NCBI GenBank assembly: GCA_020072565.1
Contig: JAIQGI010000004.1
Location: 62,001 to 126,000 of the forward strand
Source of the DNA: Terriglobia bacterium
GTDB taxonomy: Bacteria; Acidobacteriota; UBA6911
Direction: 5' to 3'
DNA length: 64,000 bases
The number at the start of each line of letters is the position of its first letter. The first letter of the stretch is position 1. Under the pieces are notes generated by a model. The model had not been told where the DNA came from and did not search any database. It saw only the letters and a list, made by a program, of their open reading frames with translations. Below are positions 48,120 through 56,187 of this stretch, in pieces. A program made the position numbers and the translations under genes.

Positions 48120-48869
48120 ATGACAACGGAGACAGCTACGAGCCTGTTTTTCAATGGCCGATCGTCCAGGCCAGGGGGTCCGATGCTGCGGGCTCTTGTT
48201 TTCGACCTGGACGACACGCTCTATTGCGAGCGCGATTTCCTTGCCAGCGGTTTCCGTGCCGTGGCGGAACACCTGTCGGCAACCTGTGGCCGGCCTCGCG
48301 ATGAAATCCATCAGATGATGATGGCCACGCTCGCTCGCGAGGGAAGGCGCAGCGTCATGCCGGCGGTGCTGGCACGTTTTCCGGACTCGGGATTTCAGGT
48401 GGCTGATCTGGTCAGCATCTACCGTTCGCATACTCCCCAGATCCGGTTGTTCACCGGGTATGACGGACTGCTGAAGGAGCTTCGCGCCCGCTATCGGCTT
48501 GGCATCGTGACCGACGGCGCTCCTGATGTGCAAAAAGCGAAGTGTGCGGCGCTCGGCCTGGAGGGGGCGGTGGACAGCATTATCTATACGTGGGAATACG
48601 GCCTGGAGAAAGAAAAGCCGCATCCGTTCCCCTTCCGTCTGATGTTGAGGTGCTTGCAGGCGCCCCCGGATGAGGCTCTTTTCATCGGGGACAGCCTCGA
48701 GAAGGATTGCAGGGGCGCGCGCGGCGTGGGGATGAAGTGCGTGCGCGTGCAGCAGCCACCTATCATATGGGGTGCCGAGAGCGGAGAGGAGGCGGACTTT
48801 GTCATCGAATCGCTGCTCCAACTCCCACTCGTGCTGAGACAGCTCGAGGGTCCAGATGAACCAGCATGA
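48120..48869 (+). CDS. HAD-superfamily hydrolase
   Basis: The 249-residue product has all HAD motifs: FDLDDTLY (motif I, Asp nucleophile, about residue 26-33), GIVTDGA (motif II), the Lys in EKEKPHPFPF (motif III) and FIGDSLEKDCRGARGVGMK (motif IV). The cap between motifs I and II is helical (type C1). It overlaps the neuB-like gene by 14 nt. In this operon it is likely a sugar phosphatase, perhaps acting on a phosphorylated intermediate. ATG 48120 follows GGAGG. Substrate cannot be read from sequence. Confidence 0.85.
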   Translation: MTTETATSLFFNGRSSRPGGPMLRALVFDLDDTLYCERDFLASGFRAVAEHLSATCGRPRDEIHQMMMATLAREGRRSVMPAVLARFPDSGFQVADLVSIYRSHTPQIRLFTGYDGLLKELRARYRLGIVTDGAPDVQKAKCAALGLEGAVDSIIYTWEYGLEKEKPHPFPFRLMLRCLQAPPDEALFIGDSLEKDCRGARGVGMKCVRVQQPPIIWGAESGEEADFVIESLLQLPLVLRQLEGPDEPA

Positions 48870-49980
48870 GTTCATGTTGGGAGGGAAGCCGATCGGTGCT
48901 TCCTCCAGGGTTCTTGTGATTGCCGAGATCGGCATCAACCATGATGGCAGCCTGGAGCAGGCGCTGAGGCTTATCGATGCTGCGGCTGGCTGTGGCGCCG
49001 ACGCGGTGAAGTTCCAGACTTTCCGGGCCGAGCGGCTGATGGTGGAATCCCGCGGCCGGTTTGCTCAGCAGGGCGAATGCGGTGAGTCGGCATATGAGAT
49101 GTTCAGGCGATTGGAGCTCTCCTGGGAGGGTCACGAGAGATTGAAGGCGCGAGCCGACAGCCGGGGTGTGCTCTTTCTCTCAACCCCCTTTGACGAGGAC
49201 AGTGCAGATTTTCTGGACGCTCTCGGCGTCCCCGCGTTCAAAATTGCGTCGTCCGACCTGACCCACCTGCCGCTGCTGCGTCACCTGGCCCGCAAACGCA
49301 AACCATTGCTGCTTTCGACAGGCATGTCCTACCTGCACGAGGTGGAGGAGGCCGTCTGCACGCTGCAATCGTGCGGGGCGCCGGACATTGCGCTGCTACA
49401 CTGCGTCTCGACTTACCCCGCTCCGCCGGACACGCTGAATCTGAGGACCATACAGACGCTGCACGAGCACTTCCATCTGCCCGCGGGATTTTCCGACCAT
49501 AGCGAGGGCATCTTTTTCTCCCTGCTTGCTGCAGCTCTGGGCGCGAGGGTGTTGGAGAAGCACTTCACCCTGGACCGGACGGGCGCGGGTCCCGATCACA
49601 AGGTCAGCATCGAGCCGAGGGAACTCCGCGAACTGGTCGCCCGTCTCGCAGTTGTGGATGCGAGCCTGGGGACAGGGCGCAAGCATCCCACCAAAGAGGA
49701 AGAGCAGAGCCGGATGCTGAGCCGGCGCAGCATCGTGGCTGCGACGGATATCGCCATTCATCAAACCGTTCAGCCTTGGATGCTCACGTGCAAACGCCCT
49801 GCCGGGGGCATCGACCCGCGTGAGGTTGACCGCGTGACGGGCATGCAGGCGCGCCGCAAAATCGCCAAAGACAGTATCCTGTACTGGGAGGATCTGGTAC
49901 CGGCGCACTGCGCGAAAGCGGCGGACAGGGAAACGGCATCGACGATGCCTCAGGGACAGCCAAGCGCCTCCACACCATGA
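48856..49980 (+). CDS. NeuB/PseI/LegI-family nonulosonic acid synthase
   Basis: This enzyme condenses a six-carbon sugar with phosphoenolpyruvate to a nine-carbon sialic-acid-like sugar. The 374-residue product has the TIM-barrel part with AEIGINHDGSL, AVKFQTF, STPFDEDSADFLDALGVPAFKIASSDL, LLLSTGMS, LLHCVSTYPAP and GFSDHSEG, followed by an antifreeze-like SAF domain (RRSIVAATDIAIHQTVQ, MLTCKRPAGGI). All are normal for the family. Whether it makes pseudaminate, legionaminate or another form is not decidable. Confidence 0.92.
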   Translation: MNQHEFMLGGKPIGASSRVLVIAEIGINHDGSLEQALRLIDAAAGCGADAVKFQTFRAERLMVESRGRFAQQGECGESAYEMFRRLELSWEGHERLKARADSRGVLFLSTPFDEDSADFLDALGVPAFKIASSDLTHLPLLRHLARKRKPLLLSTGMSYLHEVEEAVCTLQSCGAPDIALLHCVSTYPAPPDTLNLRTIQTLHEHFHLPAGFSDHSEGIFFSLLAAALGARVLEKHFTLDRTGAGPDHKVSIEPRELRELVARLAVVDASLGTGRKHPTKEEEQSRMLSRRSIVAATDIAIHQTVQPWMLTCKRPAGGIDPREVDRVTGMQARRKIAKDSILYWEDLVPAHCAKAADRETASTMPQGQPSASTP

Positions 49981-49991
49981 CAGGAGACAAC

Positions 49992-51065
49992 ATGCGCGAA
50001 ATCAACATTCTAATCACCGCGGCCAGCCGGCGCGTACCGCTGATCCAGGGTTTCGTGCAGGCGTTGAGGCGACTGGGCGTACGCGGCAATGTGGTCACCT
50101 CAGACATGAATGCGCTCAGCCCCGCCCTCTATTTCAGCGATCGCCATTACCTCGTCCCGCTTACTACCGACAAACAGTATCTACCTCTCATCAGGTCGAT
50201 CTGCTTCAAGGAACGGATCCACCTCCTCATCCCCACGATCGACGACGAGCTGCCGCTGTTCGGCGCTCATGCCGGCTCCTTTCTGGAGATGGGCGTACGC
50301 GTGGCGGTTTCAGGCCAAGAGACCGGAACCATCTGCAATGACAAGCTGCGGACGGTCCAGTTTCTGGCAGAGAAGGGCATCGCCACACCGCGCACATGGC
50401 TTCCCCACGAGCTGGACTTCGGGAGCCTCAGCTATCCGCTGTTTCTGAAGCCGCGGCAGGGCCGGGGCAGCGTAGGCGCCCACCCCATCAACAATGAAAA
50501 GGAACTGCGCTTCTTCTCGAGCTATGTGGCGGACCCGGTGATCCAGGAATACCTGCCCGGCCGCGAGTTCACGATCGACGTGCTGGCGGATTTCAATGGC
50601 GCCATCATCAGCGCCGTGCCCCGGGAGAGGCTGGTAGTTCGTTCCGGCGTAACCGACCGCGGGCAGACCTGGAATCACCCGGCGTTGATCGATCTGGGTG
50701 TTCGTGTGGCCGAGGCTCTGCAGATACGTGGCCCGGCCAACATACAACTCAAGTGGTACGCAGATCGGGGTACCGTCTTTGAAGTGAATCCGCGTTTCTC
50801 CGGAGGGATCAACCTCACCATTGCTGCCGGAGCCGACTTTCCCGCCTGGCTGATTGAAATGCGCCTCGGGCGCAGGGTGCGGCCTGCTTTGGGCAAGTTC
50901 ACCGACAGCCTGTTGATGACCTGTTATGAAACCGCGCTCTTCCTCTCCTCTAACGTGGCGGCAGTGGGCGGCATGAAGCAGGCCGATGCGCAGGTTCCTC
51001 CTGCCGGTCGCGGCCGGACGGCGCGCAGCAACGTCGTCGCTCAAGGCCCGTGGATGGAAGCATAG
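49992..51065 (+). CDS. ATP-grasp ligase of the glycan operon
   Basis: The 357-residue product has a pre-ATP-grasp Rossmann part (ILITAASRRVPLIQGFVQAL) and the ATP-grasp fold of the CarB/PylC type: CNDKLRTVQFLAEKGIATPRTWLP, PLFLKPRQGRGSVGAHPINNEKEL, VIQEYLPGREFTIDVLAD and the metal-binding FEVNPRFSGGINLTIAAGADF. Such enzymes join a carboxylate to an amine with ATP. No such step exists in the standard pseudaminate or legionaminate pathways, so it may add an amino acid or acyl group to the sugar. ATG 49992 has AGGAGA upstream; ATG 49977 overlaps neuB by 4 nt. Confidence 0.85.
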   Translation: MREINILITAASRRVPLIQGFVQALRRLGVRGNVVTSDMNALSPALYFSDRHYLVPLTTDKQYLPLIRSICFKERIHLLIPTIDDELPLFGAHAGSFLEMGVRVAVSGQETGTICNDKLRTVQFLAEKGIATPRTWLPHELDFGSLSYPLFLKPRQGRGSVGAHPINNEKELRFFSSYVADPVIQEYLPGREFTIDVLADFNGAIISAVPRERLVVRSGVTDRGQTWNHPALIDLGVRVAEALQIRGPANIQLKWYADRGTVFEVNPRFSGGINLTIAAGADFPAWLIEMRLGRRVRPALGKFTDSLLMTCYETALFLSSNVAAVGGMKQADAQVPPAGRGRTARSNVVAQGPWMEA

Positions 51066-51117
51066 AGGCGGCAACGGAAGCTGCGGAAACTCGACTTGCA
51101 GATGGAGGAGGACAGGC

Positions 51118-51831
51118 ATGAAGGCGGTGATACTCGCCGGAGGGAAGGGCGCCCGGCTCGCCCCTTACACGACTATCTTCCCCAAGCCGCTGGTGCCGAT
51201 TGGGGAGCGGCCGATTTTGGAGATTATCGTCCGCCAACTTGTGCGGCAGGGAATCTGTGACATTGTCTTGTCTGTCGGACACCTGGGCGAGCTGATCGAA
51301 GCGTACTTCCAGAATGGACACCGCAGCATCCCGGGGCTGAACTTGAGTTACGCACGCGAATCCCGGCCCCTTGGGACCGCAGGTCCACTCGCCCGCATCG
51401 CCGGACTCAATGACACGTTCCTGGTGATGAACGGGGACGTGCTCACCACGCTGGACTACCGGTCGCTGTGTGACTTCCACCGGTCGTCGGGGGCCGCACT
51501 CACCCTTGCCATGCATCGCAAGGAGGTGCGCATCGATCTGGGAGTGCTGGAGACCAACGAGAGCAACGAACTGGTCGCGTATCGCGAGAAGCCGCTTTAC
51601 ACCTTTGATGTCAGCATGGGTGTCTACGTCTATGAACCGCGTGTGCTCGGCTACCTCACGAAAGATGAATACCTCGACTTCCCGGATCTGGTGCTCCGGC
51701 TCCTGGGCTGCGGAGAAAAAGTGGTCGGGTTCCATTCCGAGGATTTCTGGTTCGATATCGGTCGCCGGGAGGATTATGAGCTTGCCCAGCAAGAATTTGA
51801 GGAGCGAGCCGACGCCTTCGCCCTCGCCTGA
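51118..51831 (+). CDS. Sugar-1-phosphate nucleotidyltransferase
   Basis: The 237-residue product is a RmlA/GlmU-N-like enzyme: AVILAGGKGARLAPYTTIFPKPLVPIG (nucleotide binding), FLVMNGDVLTTLDY (metal Asp) and DFWFDIGRREDYELAQQ near the C-terminus. In legionaminic acid synthesis of Campylobacter a comparable enzyme (PtmE) makes a GDP-sugar. ATG 51118 has GGAGGA 8 nt upstream. It overlaps the next gene, or ends just before it, depending on the start chosen there. Confidence 0.9.
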   Translation: MKAVILAGGKGARLAPYTTIFPKPLVPIGERPILEIIVRQLVRQGICDIVLSVGHLGELIEAYFQNGHRSIPGLNLSYARESRPLGTAGPLARIAGLNDTFLVMNGDVLTTLDYRSLCDFHRSSGAALTLAMHRKEVRIDLGVLETNESNELVAYREKPLYTFDVSMGVYVYEPRVLGYLTKDEYLDFPDLVLRLLGCGEKVVGFHSEDFWFDIGRREDYELAQQEFEERADAFALA

Positions 51832-52960
51832 GTGGCGCGTGCCCCTCTGTGCGCCCAGCTTTGCGGAGACGGAAGTCCGGGAAGCAGCTGCGGTGCTGCG
51901 CTCAGGATGGTGGACCTACGGACCGGTTGCGCGCAGCCTGGAGAGGGAGTTTGCCGATTTCATCGGCGTGTCACACGCCATTGCGGTCTCCAGCGGCACC
52001 GCGGCACTCCATCTTGCGTTTGCCGCCCTCGGGCTCGAGCGGGGCGATGAGGTTCTCACGCCTTCCTTGAACTTTGTGGCGGCCGCCAACTGCCTGTGGC
52101 ACGCAGGCGGCGTTCCGTGCTTCGTGGACGTGGATTCGCCCGAGCAGCCGTTGACTTCCCCCGAGAATCTATCGCGCGCAATTACTCCTCGCACCCGGGG
52201 CATCTGCGTGATGCACTACGGCGGCTACCCGTGCTCCATGGATGCTGTGATGAGCCTGGCACGGCGTCACGGTCTCTGGGTGGTGGAAGATGCGGCCCAT
52301 GCTCCCGGGGCAAGCTGGCGCGATACCCGCTGCGGTGCTTGGGGGGACGTGGGCTGCTTCAGTTTTTTTGGAAACAAGAATCTCACCTGTGGTGAGGGGG
52401 GGATGGTAACAACCGCAAGCGACCGGATGGCACAAAGGATCAAAGCGCTCCGCTCGCACGGCATGAGCTCTCTGACCTGGGATCGCCACCTCGGGCACCA
52501 GTTTTCCTATGACGTGTCGGAAGCGGGTTTCAACTTTCGCATGGACGATTTGCGCGCTGCGATTCTCAGGGTGCAACTGTCGGCGCTGCCAGAGCTGAAC
52601 CGCCGCAGGGAAATGCGTGTCGGGTGGTACCGTGAGCTGTTGGAGCAGGACTCGCGCTGGGTCATCCCCTTCACGAGCCACCCGGGAAAATCGTCCCATC
52701 ATCTGTTCACCATTGTGCTGGCCGAGGGCGTGGAACGCGCTCGAGTCATGGAAAGCCTCAGAGCCGGCGGAATTCAATCGAGCATTCACTATCCTCCCGT
52801 GCACCAGTTCAGCTTCTATCGCAAGCTTTCATTGTCCCGATCCGATTTGAGAGTTACCGAATCGCTGGGCCGGCGGCTCCTGAGCCTGCCGCTATATCCG
52901 GATATGACCAGGGAACAAGTCGAATGGGTCGTCGGGAGCCTGCGCGCGGCGGTAGGCTAG
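51782..52960 (+). CDS. DegT/DnrJ/EryC1 aminotransferase
   Basis: This PLP enzyme adds an amino group to a keto-sugar (PseC/LegC step). The 392-residue product has the family start VPLCAPSFAETEVREAAAVLRSGWWTYGP, the SSGTAALHLAFAAL motif, WVVEDAAHAPGA, and the PLP Lys in FFGNKNLTCGEGGM. The C-terminal part (SIHYPPVHQFSFY, LSLPLYPDMTREQVEWV) is standard. TTG 51782 has GGGAGG 9 nt upstream and overlaps the preceding gene by 50 nt; GTG 51839 would avoid overlap but lacks a clear ribosome site. Confidence 0.9.
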   Translation: MPSKNLRSEPTPSPSPEWRVPLCAPSFAETEVREAAAVLRSGWWTYGPVARSLEREFADFIGVSHAIAVSSGTAALHLAFAALGLERGDEVLTPSLNFVAAANCLWHAGGVPCFVDVDSPEQPLTSPENLSRAITPRTRGICVMHYGGYPCSMDAVMSLARRHGLWVVEDAAHAPGASWRDTRCGAWGDVGCFSFFGNKNLTCGEGGMVTTASDRMAQRIKALRSHGMSSLTWDRHLGHQFSYDVSEAGFNFRMDDLRAAILRVQLSALPELNRRREMRVGWYRELLEQDSRWVIPFTSHPGKSSHHLFTIVLAEGVERARVMESLRAGGIQSSIHYPPVHQFSFYRKLSLSRSDLRVTESLGRRLLSLPLYPDMTREQVEWVVGSLRAAVG

Positions 52961-53068
52961 GCTGAACCAAGGGGGACGGAATCATTCAACTTTTGATCTT
53001 GGATTGGGGATTTGAAGTCAAGCACGACCCCGCACTCCAGACTCAAAATCAAAAACCCAGAGTATCCT

Positions 53069-53761
53069 ATGACGCTCACTCTCGGCTTTCTTCAGGCTCG
53101 CATGGGCAGTATGCGTTTGCCCGGCAAAGTGCTGTTTCACATTGCAGGCAAATCCATCATGGAACGTGCGATCGAGAGGTTGCGCGCTGCCCGCTCGCTC
53201 GACGGCGTGGTGGTTCTCACCACGAACCGCGATGAAGACGAGGTTGTGGCTGAGGAAGCACACCGGCTGGGAGTGGAAAGCTATCGCGGGCCCGGTTTCG
53301 ACGTCCTGGCCCGGTTCCGGCAGGCTGCCGGCATTTTCCTTCCGGATGTCATCGTGCGCGCGACGTCAGACAACCCGCTGATCGACATCGGCTCGGTGAA
53401 CCGCATCGTCCGGATGCTTGTTGAGGAAGGTCTCGACTATTGCATGGAGAGGACCTTGCCGGTTGGTGCCGCGACCGAAGCCATCACGCGTCCCGCTCTC
53501 GAAGAAGTGGACCGGCTCGGTTGCATGCCCCATCACCGCGAGCATGTCACGACCTATGTCAAAGAGCATCTCGATCTCTTTCGGACGGCATTCCCGGACC
53601 CACCGGAGGCGTTGAGGCTACCGGATCTGCGCATTACTGTCGACACGCCGGCCGACTTCGTTTTCGTGGAAAGGCTCATCCGCGCCATTCCCGAAGGCGG
53701 CTCCCCGATTCCTCTGGAAACGTACATAATAGAGCTTACCGCCGGGATTACTGCGCGCTGA
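53069..53761 (+). CDS. SpsF/CMP-sugar cytidylyltransferase-like protein
   Basis: The 230-residue product has GFLQARMGSMRLPGKVL near the start, the family's nucleotide-binding loop, DVIVRATSDNPLIDI and DLRITVDTPADFVFVERLI. It belongs to the KdsB/SpsF/NeuA-like family and should activate the nonulosonic acid with CTP (PseF/LegF role, by context). ATG 53069 is the start; a possible upstream extension to 53012 runs through AT-rich non-conserved DNA. It is the last gene of the glycan operon. Confidence 0.85.
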   Translation: MTLTLGFLQARMGSMRLPGKVLFHIAGKSIMERAIERLRAARSLDGVVVLTTNRDEDEVVAEEAHRLGVESYRGPGFDVLARFRQAAGIFLPDVIVRATSDNPLIDIGSVNRIVRMLVEEGLDYCMERTLPVGAATEAITRPALEEVDRLGCMPHHREHVTTYVKEHLDLFRTAFPDPPEALRLPDLRITVDTPADFVFVERLIRAIPEGGSPIPLETYIIELTAGITAR

Positions 53762-53946
53762 CCCCTGCGGGGCGGCAAAAGCTCCTCCACATCGACAAGC
53801 GCAAAACCGTCTACATCCGTTTTTCAGCGTCCAGAGATGCATTTTCCCCATTCATTCACGAATAGTCCGGACCAAGGCTCCAAGATAGCTATAAAAAACT
53901 GTTTTGCTTGGAGTTCCAGTACACGATTCACAAATGTGCCGACGAA

Positions 53947-54018
53947 GCCCTTGGAATGCGGCAGCTTGCCTGCGCCTGGCCTTTCCAAAGGCGACAGCAA
54001 GCTGCCGCAATCCAAGGC
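53947..54018. repeat. Long imperfect inverted repeat (REP-like)
   Basis: Left arm 53947-53976 and right arm 53990-54018 are complementary over about 26 of 29 positions around the core GCGGCAGCTTGC / GCAAGCTGCCGC. The loop is 13 nt. It lies in the gap 53762-54194 between the glycan operon and flbD, which otherwise holds no gene; the hairpin may also end transcription. Confidence 0.75.
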
Positions 54019-54134
54019 GGCCGGAAAAACCTGTGCGCCTGATTGTGAACAAGAGTACTTGGAGACCTGGCGTCCCAAAAGTCTGATCGGTGTGTGAAAT
54101 CCATCGGCAGATGTCAATTTCCCGTCAGAGATGT

Positions 54135-54162
54135 TAAGGAATCTCGCATCCTGCGCCGATAT
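54135..54162 (+). promoter_or_regulatory. Candidate sigma28 promoter for flbD-motA-motB
   Basis: -35 TAAGG (54135-54139), 16 nt between TAAG and the -10 GCCGATAT (54155-54162). The -10 is close to the enterobacterial GCCGATAA. The predicted start is near 54169. Confidence 0.68.
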
Positions 54163-54194
54163 ATCCCACTGGTTCACCGGCCAAAGGGAAAGTC

Positions 54195-54416
54195 ATGATT
54201 CAGTTGACCAAAATCAACGGGCACCAGATTGTTTTAAACGCCGATCTGATTGAGTACATCGAAGAGACTCCGGACACGGTCATCACTCTGACCAACAACG
54301 ACAAGGTGATCGTGAAAGACCATATGTCGGAGATCATCGACAAGGTGGTCCGCTATCGCCGGACTCTGGCGGGACTGGTGGATGCGGAATATGCGCGCAG
54401 ATTGTCAAGGGTCTGA
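54195..54416 (+). CDS. flbD: Flagellar FlbD family protein
   Basis: The 73-residue product matches the small FlbD (SwrD) family: MIQLTKINGHQIVLNADLIEYIEETPDTVITLTNNDKVIVKD, then a helical end. In Bacillus the homologue SwrD increases motor power, and the gene is usually near motAB, as here. It is unrelated to the Caulobacter sigma54 activator of the same name. motA starts 25 nt downstream. Confidence 0.92.
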   Translation: MIQLTKINGHQIVLNADLIEYIEETPDTVITLTNNDKVIVKDHMSEIIDKVVRYRRTLAGLVDAEYARRLSRV

Positions 54417-54441
54417 AGGCGCGGCAGGCTAAAGGACAAAG

Positions 54442-55239
54442 ATGGATCTAGGCACAATCATAGGGCTGTTGCTGGCTTTTGGTGCGATCCTCGGGGGACA
54501 GGCTCTCGAAGGCGGGAGCGTCCGGTCCATCCTTCAGGAAACTGCTGCCATCATCGTCCTCGGCGGAACCTTTGGCGCCTGCCTGGTCCAGTTCCCGCTG
54601 AGCGTGTTTATTGCCAGCATGAAGTCAGTCGCCAAGGTCTTTTTTGCGCCGAAGGCCAACAACAAGGATGTGATTGCGGAGATCATCCGCTACGCCAACA
54701 AGGCACGACGTCAAGGAATCATCTCCCTGGAGTCGGACGTCGAGAGCATCAAGGATCCTTTCCTGAAGAAGGCGCTCAACATGGCAGTTGACGGCATCGA
54801 ACCCAAGACACTGCGCGAAACCATGGAAGTGGAGATGGCCAACATGGAAGAGGAAGGCGAACTCCCGATCAAGTTCTGGGAGGCGGCCGGAGGCTATTCG
54901 CCCACCATTGGGATCATCGGCGCGGTGCTCGGCCTGATCCACGTCATGGAAAATCTGACCGATCCGAGCAAGCTGGGAGGGGGGATCGCCGTGGCATTCG
55001 TGGCCACGGTCTATGGAGTCTCGCTGGCCAATGTGGTTTATTTCCCGATTGCCGGAAAGCTCAAGCTGCTGCACCGGAACCACATGGTGGCCAAGGAAAT
55101 CATCCTTGCAGGTGTTATCTCGATCCTCGAGGGTGAAAACCCGCGCCTGATTGAGGACAAGCTCAAGAGCTTCCTGAATCAGAATGACAAAAAACCCATA
55201 ACACAGGACGGGGCGGCCGCGCAAACCAAGGTTGCCTGA
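54442..55239 (+). CDS. motA: Flagellar stator protein MotA
   Basis: MotA is the stator ion-channel subunit that turns FliG. The 265-residue product has four membrane segments (about 1-22, 32-50, 150-170, 180-200), a cytoplasmic loop with charged residues (ADFR-like RQGIISLESDVESIKDPFLKKALNMAVDGIEPKTLRETMEVEM), and GGYSPTIGIIGAVLGLIHVMENL and GIAVAFVATVYGVSLANVVYFPIAGKL. Length resembles the MotA/PomA short form. The ion used (H+ or Na+) is not clear from sequence. Confidence 0.95.
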   Translation: MDLGTIIGLLLAFGAILGGQALEGGSVRSILQETAAIIVLGGTFGACLVQFPLSVFIASMKSVAKVFFAPKANNKDVIAEIIRYANKARRQGIISLESDVESIKDPFLKKALNMAVDGIEPKTLRETMEVEMANMEEEGELPIKFWEAAGGYSPTIGIIGAVLGLIHVMENLTDPSKLGGGIAVAFVATVYGVSLANVVYFPIAGKLKLLHRNHMVAKEIILAGVISILEGENPRLIEDKLKSFLNQNDKKPITQDGAAAQTKVA

Positions 55240-55256
55240 TCGGGAGATTCGACATC

Positions 55257-56087
55257 TTGCGCAAGAAGAAAGCCCCTGAGCACGCAAATCACGAACGTTG
55301 GCTGGTCTCCTACGCCGACTTTATCACGCTGCTGTTCGCATTCTTCACTACGATGTATGCTATTTCCACAGTGGACGCACAAAAGATGGGCCGGATGGTC
55401 ATGTCCATGAGGGCGTCCTTCGACAGTCCGGTTTTCACCCCCGGAAGTGACAGCCTGAGTCTGAGCAAGGGAGATGGAGCCAGCTCGGCTCTGGGCCGCG
55501 ACCTCGTGGAGCATGTTGAAACCCCGAAGGAGAAGGTGCTCAAGGAGAACACGGTTGCCAACATGAAGGAGCTCAAGACCAACTACGTGCCGAATTCCCT
55601 TCCCAAAGGTGAAGTCGTCGCGATGGGGCGGCTCCAGGAGACCATCGAGTCTTTGGTGAAAAAGCGGGGCATCGCAGGGAAGGTGCGGACGCGCCTTGAA
55701 ACGCGCGGCCTGGTGATCAGTCTGGACGGAACCTTTTTCGACTCGGGTTCGGATCAGATGCGACCTGAGGGACGCGAGCTGATGGATGCCATGGCCCAAG
55801 ACCTGCTGGTCATGAACAACCTGGTGCGCATCGAAGGGCACACCGACAACGTCCCCATACAGACCGCACGATTTCCCTCCAATTGGGAACTCTCATGCGC
55901 ACGCGCGACCTCGCTGGTCGCCTATCTGATCCGGCAGTTCGGTTTCACCCCTGACAAACTCTCCGGAGCGGGCTACGGGGAGTTTTGCCCTGTCGAAACC
56001 AACAACACACCGGAAGGGCGCGCGCGCAATCGACGGGTGGACATCGTCGTGCTGAATTCCACATACTCTCACACCGGCTCCCGATAG
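55257..56087 (+). CDS. motB: Flagellar stator protein MotB
   Basis: MotB anchors the stator to peptidoglycan. The 276-residue product has one membrane segment near the N-terminus with the ion-binding Asp21 (VSYADFITLLFAFFTTMYA), a plug and linker, and an OmpA-like C-terminal domain (RIEGHTDNVPIQTARFPSNWELSCARATSLVAYLI, RARNRRVDIVVL). TTG 55257 is the start, with GGGAGA 9 nt upstream. It follows motA by 17 nt. Confidence 0.94.
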   Translation: MRKKKAPEHANHERWLVSYADFITLLFAFFTTMYAISTVDAQKMGRMVMSMRASFDSPVFTPGSDSLSLSKGDGASSALGRDLVEHVETPKEKVLKENTVANMKELKTNYVPNSLPKGEVVAMGRLQETIESLVKKRGIAGKVRTRLETRGLVISLDGTFFDSGSDQMRPEGRELMDAMAQDLLVMNNLVRIEGHTDNVPIQTARFPSNWELSCARATSLVAYLIRQFGFTPDKLSGAGYGEFCPVETNNTPEGRARNRRVDIVVLNSTYSHTGSR

Positions 56088-56187
56088 ATCGACGTTAAAT
56101 CGCAAAGCGCAAACCCCCCCCGAGAATTCCCAAGAGAGGTCTTTGGAATATTTTGGAAAGGCTATGCCGCGCCGTGTATTTCGTGGT

